From: Chaenocephalus aceratus
Lineage: Eukaryota; Chordata; Actinopteri; Perciformes; Channichthyidae
Direction: 5' to 3'
DNA: 64,000 bases
Assembly (NCBI GenBank): GCA_023974075.1
Contig: CM043800.1
Coordinates: 12,422,894 to 12,486,893, forward strand
This document shows positions 58,546 through 64,000 of the stretch, piece by piece. Under the pieces are notes generated by a model that was not told the origin of the DNA, searched no databases, and was given only the letters and a program-made list of their open reading frames with translations. The number at the start of each line of letters is the position of its first letter. Within the stretch, counting starts at the first letter, position 1. The translations under genes were made by a program, and so were the position numbers.

Positions 58546-61500
58546 GTAAGTCCTTTTGAGTTTTTAACCTCGCACTCCAAACCCACCCCTAACATCCCTT
58601 CTTCCCCCCCCAACAACACCACATCTTCCCCAGACACACAGTCCCTAAACTCCCCCTTTTGCCTCACAGCACATGATTTATTGTCAATTATCCATAGGAG
58701 ACACACATACCGCGCAATTTTAAAGGTTCATTCGTCCACACAGGTGGATGTAAGTAGTGAAGCCTCGTCTAAGCGGTGTCACCCTCGGGATTTAACGGTG
58801 AACTCCAGCAAGGATGATCGCTGTTTCTCATTTATCTTTAACACTCCCTCTACACTTACAATACCAAACATCCTACAGTCACGAGGATGTTTGAAGGCAT
58901 GACAATCAGGTGCAAATTCAACCAAGATGCACTACAGATTCAGCCAAACCAACCCCAGAGACTCAAACGCCCACATTAAAAGCACTTTTTGCCATGTCAT
59001 TCAATATCATCGGAACTATAAAAGGTGATTATATATCCGCATTAGGGAATGGAACTAACCTCTTTTGTAGCTCGCCTGTAAGAGCTTGTGGATTTTGACT
59101 TTCACTAGACAGTGTAATTTAATGGCAGCCAATGACGTCTTTGACTTAAAAAAAACCCAGTCTCAATTGAAGTGTCCAGATCCTCCACCACCAACTGTGC
59201 GTTTATTGAAGTTCGATTAGAAAAACAAAGCATTAAGTGCATCAAAGCCCAGAAGATTAGAAGTCAATTCAGGGAGAGTACAAACATGATCTGATTTCTA
59301 AACGTGGCTCATTTTTAATGATTGTTTCAGAGATAAAAACGCATTAGATCTTTTTTTAATACTCTCCTTTTTAAACATATTACTCATGTGGCCTGAAGTA
59401 AAAATATGAAATGTTATTTTTTCACAAATCTTGTTGTGGAAAATACTGTAGATGACACACACATGTCTCACACACTTTCAATGATGCTTTACCGTAAAAA
59501 GAAAATCCAAACAATAACAGCGAAACATGTTATATGCTCTCGTGATTCTCGTTAAAGAATAACTCTGAAATCCAATTAATTAAATGTGTCCCTCTCCTCC
59601 TTATGCAGCACCCGGATCTCATAACTTTATTTTAACATGAAATGAGCTCGTTGAGAGAGACGGAGCCTTATAACACGGTGCCAAAGGTGTTGGCTGAGTG
59701 TTTCATAAGAAAACAGAGAGAAACTTCAACTCGTTTGGTTTCCCAGTGCCAAAATCCTGACAGACGAAAGCACCAGAGGAGGGTGTCCGGACCTTTAGGC
59801 CCAATAATGCAAACATGTAGCAACCGCAGGAAGAAAAAAGAGAACATTAAAACTTCAGTCCCCATACATCTTACAGTTTGACGTGAGAGCCTGTTTGTGT
59901 TTAGCTGGACATGCTGGGATTCTACTTTAGGAGGAGGCTAAGGTTGGATGGATGTGTCAAACACCGGACATGTTACCCCAAAGGCCACTGTACTTTACCT
60001 GTGTGAAACTAAAAGTAGTAAACGTAAACTTATTTTGACTTGTTTGCATAACCAACAATGTCACCAATGCTAATGCTAAGCTAGCTCTTGATTGTCATTA
60101 CGCCTAAATACCTTTTTAGCTACATGTTAAACGATATCTTCACATTTTCTCAAATATAAAGATATAGCATTTTTTTACAGGCACTTCATGTTTGAAGTTA
60201 TTTTTCCAAATGTTTCCAGTGTTCTGATTTCACAATAAGCCAAATGAGACAATTAAGATATTTTCCAGATGCATTGTTTTATTTATTTTATCTCTAATCG
60301 GAATTCAGTTTACCTAATATCAAAATTCCATTTAAGCGAAAAAGGTCCAATTATGGGGATTTCTCCTATGCCGCAGCAGTTTAGTCATTACGGCTTAGAA
60401 CATCTCCTTCTGCAGTTTTAACCAGTAACAGCGATCCAAACCCCTTTTTCATGACTCATATAATTGGAACAGAAGGACATCTTGTTCTCTGTTAAATTAC
60501 TCTTTTTCTTTACTTTAATCCCACTATCCTACCCGCTGTATCCCCATATTGGGTACATTTTGAATGAACTGATCCTGAGTGCGGCAAGTTAATCTGAATC
60601 CCTCTCCGTACAGCTCATAGAACAACATCTTGTATTGTCACGTAGCATCAGATCTCAGAGTGAGGACCACTTTGATGTGATCGCTCTTTCAGCCATGGCT
60701 TTGTAATCCAGTTTCATGTTTGACCCTCATTCTCAGCTGCGCCCTGCATGTCAATTTCAATAAACAGTTCAGGTCCAACTTTCGTAAGCGTATATTTTCC
60801 TGGGTTGGAGGCTAATTGTCAGGTCAGGGAATGGTGAGTTGACACTGGTACCTATGAGAGAATAAATGACGGTGACGGGCTCTCTCCCGCTGCGGTCAGA
60901 GCTGACGGGTGCTCCTGGTTTCCAAAGAGGCCTGGAACGTGGCATTACGTCTCTGTTATCATGAGCTTTTTAAACACAGGCTCTGAAATCACTCAGGGAG
61001 CAGCTGCTTATTATTACAACTGAATTTCCCTGTGTGATCTTATCTCATTCAAGATTTTTTTTTTGTGGACTGCCATGGATAAAGGAAAACAAGAGCCAAG
61101 ACAAGAGGCTTGTACACTCATCCAGTCACTGAGTTAGTGTTCAGTATTTTTGGAGGGCCTCCTGAAGCATGTGACTGAGAGCCATTCACACTTTTATGCT
61201 CTGTAGACTAGTAATATTCGGTTTCATTCTAGGATAGGAACGTTTTAGCGATAATGAGCTTAAGGCCAGTGCAATACCGCTAATTGTAGATTTAAATAAT
61301 CCTTTTCTGTTCATGTTAATTTAAGTCTAAAGTCTTTTTTTTAGGGGAAAATACTGTAAACGGCATTTAGCATTTCTTTTGAGCATCATGTGTGGGCTAT
61401 AAAGTATCCCAGCATGCACAGGGTAAACACCTCATGACACAAACATATTAAAAGTAGAAAAACAAAAGGAGGTCGCATTTGTATGCAGACTGTACACACT

Positions 61501-64000
61501 TTGAAACAATGCCCTTTTCAATCACAGAAATGACTGAATATTGTACTTTATTGTAATAAAGGGCTACACATTTTTTACCAATTAAATCATTTTGAATTAA
61601 GCTATTTGCAAAGAAATCAGCATTTATTTTCTATTGTAATGTTCTTGAATGTCAGTCTTGGAAAAACATAAAGAAGTTACGATGAATTACTTTTTTTTAT
61701 TATGAATGGTAGTGTATTTACCTTACCATGCCAATAACTCATTTGTAATGACTACTTAAGGACATGTGCCTAACTTGATGAATTTTAAATGTACGGCTTT
61801 CATTCTAAGTGGGATTATCCTACACTGCAGAGAAAATGACTATAATTACAGCCAACAACAATGTTAACTATACTTTCCGCAACATTACATAACTAAAGGC
61901 CCATTTAAACCTACAAAACCTAAACCTACTCAAGTGGCCCCAAACATGGGAGCCACAATGTTAACAACCATCACTTAACTGTAGCCGGTTCGTTAGCGAT
62001 GTCTTTTTGTTGCATAATACCTTCTTGTATGTCCATCAATTATGTTCTTAGGTCCCTGCTCTACAAGAACTCCTTTCAGCAGCTAATGGATAGGTTGATA
62101 TGAGCCATAAACCATATGCAGTAACTCCAGTGTTATCCACAGGGGTTCTTATCAGCCGCCCAGAAGAGGCCCCACACCAGTGTCTGTGGGTGTCAACCCA
62201 CCGCTCGGCATGGAAGATTTGTAGCAACGCTCACACAGTACGCCGCTTTATGTACAGCCAAATATGTGTGAATGAGGTGCAGTCATGCTCTCGCCTGGGC
62301 CACATTTCATAATACCTCAGGTTTTTTTAAACATACATTCCCAGGCAAAAGCATATTCTGGTCATTTTGTATTCAGCTCTCTGGCTGAAGAATTATGAGC
62401 TGAAAGGGGACTATCGGAGCTGTCTTTTTGAAAAGAGAAAGTGTTGAGAGGGTCAGCATGGGAGCAAGGCTACATTCAAGACTTCCTCCCTCAGGGCATA
62501 TTAAGGACCCCCCACTGCTACACACACATACACACTCTAGCCACCAACCGAGTTGCCTTATCCTACTGCAGCAGGCTTTCAAACACGCAACAACCCCAGC
62601 TGTGTTCGCTGCCAACCAACATCCAGTCAGATCAAGGCCTGGGATTGCCAATATCCTGGAAGCGTGGTAAATATCACAGTCCCGTCAGTGCCAGCCTAAT
62701 GTGCCGCGAGAGACTTCTCTGTCAGAGGTAATTGTTTTGGATTGCCAATTGTGATTTCTTTTTTTACTGGGTTGCTCACACTGCGGAAATCTATGACCAG
62801 ATTCTATTGTTGTATTTCTCGCTGCTTTGTCACATATTATTACATTACATTACATCTGGAAGTAGAAGGTGATTGGATGTGCCATTTCCAAGATCATTTT
62901 AGTTTTAAAGTACACCTTGGGAAATCGTTGGGTTTGAGGTGGAAAAGAGCCATGAATCATGTTGGTTCCGAGGCTGTAAAAAGGAACTAATATGGGTTTT
63001 TGTAACCTTTAGCTGGAGGCGCTGGCAGCCTCTTTCCATGTATTTCATTCAAGTTCTCACTTTCTCACTAATTCTGAGCTTGTGGGTATTTCCATTGCAC
63101 GGTCTGACCAACACAAAGACCCAGTTGCTTTTGGCCTTTGAGCTTTATCGAGGGACATTTAACCATCACACATTTACTAAATGCTCTTTCAGATTTGCCA
63201 GACAATACAATGGACCGCCAAAATCACAGCCAGGCGCAGAGTTGAATAGGGTTATTTCTCACAACTTCATTGTGTGTACTTTATTGAGAATGGAAAGTGC
63301 TTGACCACAGTGTGAAGCTCGAGCTGTCTGCGTGTATGCTAAACAGATACAGGAGCAGACTGCAATCCTTGGAGTGGAGACGCTAGGAAGACTGCTGACA
63401 CATCTGTCATTGCTGTTCTCTCTCTGGGAGATACCGATTGACAGGAACACCACTTCTGCTTCACCTAGCTGTACATTGACGCACTGAGGAGCAGGTGGAA
63501 AAAAGACAGCACAGAGACAGTTGGGAAGAACATGGCAGCTCTGGCCTTTGCCAAGAGCTGCTGATATTCCGCAACTCCGCACTACATGGCTGGGTAGAAG
63601 CGAGCAAGCCAAAGCCTCCATGTCAGCCAAAAACTGGGGCCTAGAGAGTAGGTCAGAGCTGTTCGACCCAACTTGGAGTCAAACGATGGAAAGAAATAGG
63701 GCTTGTTTTCCCCATCACATTGCCAGGTCTTTTACGACACCGACACTCCTGCTGCGCCACATCGGTTCTGGTTAGCTTTGTGGAGGGGTCTGAGACTCCA
63801 ACTCACCTCGAGCTCAGATAACGTAAAAAAACAACCTTTTGATTTAGCGCCTTTTTGCTTTCATAGTGAATATGTAAATGAATGGAGTGATTCACATGGT
63901 GCTGTCAGGCTGCAGAGGAACCACAGTTGACTAGAGCTGACTTGAGGCTTTGAGTGTCCCTGATAATACCGGTGGGTTCCCTACCAATACCACAGCCGAG
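58546..64000 (+). other. rspo2: rspo2 intron 2, partial, no further exon seen
   Basis: No stretch resembling the second furin repeat, thrombospondin domain or basic tail of R-spondin was found, so intron 2 runs past the window edge. No transposon is clearly recognised apart from a small (ATTAC)n tract at 62842-62860. The 60840-61060 interval has a GC-mixed, possibly conserved look. Confidence 0.7.

Larger units (their letters stand above)
33276..64000 (+). other. rspo2: rspo2 gene locus, 5' part (two coding exons visible)
   Basis: Two + strand exons encode the first 96 residues of R-spondin 2: signal peptide, basic N-terminal stretch and first furin-like Cys-rich repeat. The protein is secreted and binds LGR4/5/6 and the ZNRF3/RNF43 ubiquitin ligases, which raises Wnt receptor levels at the cell surface. 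The second furin repeat, thrombospondin type 1 domain and basic tail are encoded by later exons not present before position 64000. The left limit is only a guess from a TATA-like patch. The gene follows eif3e in tandem, as in human. Confidence 0.9.

Noticed and set aside
58317..58706. 129-codon minus-strand open frame
   Set aside because: Antisense shadow of rspo2 exon 2, whose Cys-rich sense frame explains the openness.
1..64000. CRISPR array, prokaryotic operon or phage content
   Set aside because: No regularly spaced repeats, no ribosome-binding-site-led gene trains. All coding evidence is spliced vertebrate genes or eukaryotic transposons.

Overview
This window is vertebrate nuclear DNA, almost certainly from a teleost fish. 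The evidence is two multi-exon genes with consensus GT-AG introns, very long non-coding introns, and a dense load of fish-type repeats: hAT, Harbinger and TTAA-target DNA transposons, L2/Rex-like LINE 3' ends and a tRNA-derived SINE. The species cannot be named from the sequence alone. I see no bacterial-type operons, CRISPR arrays, rRNA or free-standing tRNA genes.

Layout. Positions 1-29415 hold the 3' two thirds of eif3e (translation initiation factor eIF3 subunit e), + strand. There are eight coding exons (4832-4957, 5262-5386, 8232-8358, 9476-9577, 18931-19040, 27489-27591, 28049-28183, 29254-29289). They join in phase to 287 codons and a stop, covering about residues 158-444. The N-terminal exons lie upstream of the window. 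A poly(A) signal lies at 29393. About 3.9-4.7 kb downstream, in the same orientation, rspo2 (R-spondin 2, a secreted Wnt-pathway agonist) begins. Its signal-peptide exon is at 34373-34472 and its first furin-like repeat exon at 58357-58545, separated by a 23.9-kb intron. The remaining rspo2 exons lie beyond the right edge. EIF3E and RSPO2 are also tandem neighbours in human, so this is conserved synteny.

Non-coding content. Introns of eif3e carry a nested transposon landscape (10.7-14.9 kb, 17.2-18.7 kb, 19.8-22.9 kb), and many elements have exact target-site duplications. At least four hAT relics keep a BED zinc-finger coding fragment while lacking most or all of the transposase. The rspo2 intron carries younger single insertions: Harbinger MITE, TTAA element, LINE ends, SINE and a BED-bearing hAT. 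The intergenic stretch holds a diverged duplicated block of about 220 bp, and the rspo2 leader carries three short upstream ORFs before a start codon in weak context.

The two genes are not functionally coupled at protein level: eIF3e acts in cytoplasmic translation initiation, while R-spondin 2 is secreted and stabilises Frizzled/LRP6 signalling. Their link is positional, with rspo2 regulatory DNA probably embedded in and around eif3e introns. I did not find a convincing new biological system. The most unusual material is the set of BED-only hAT derivatives, the diverged duplication between the genes, and the rspo2 leader uORFs.
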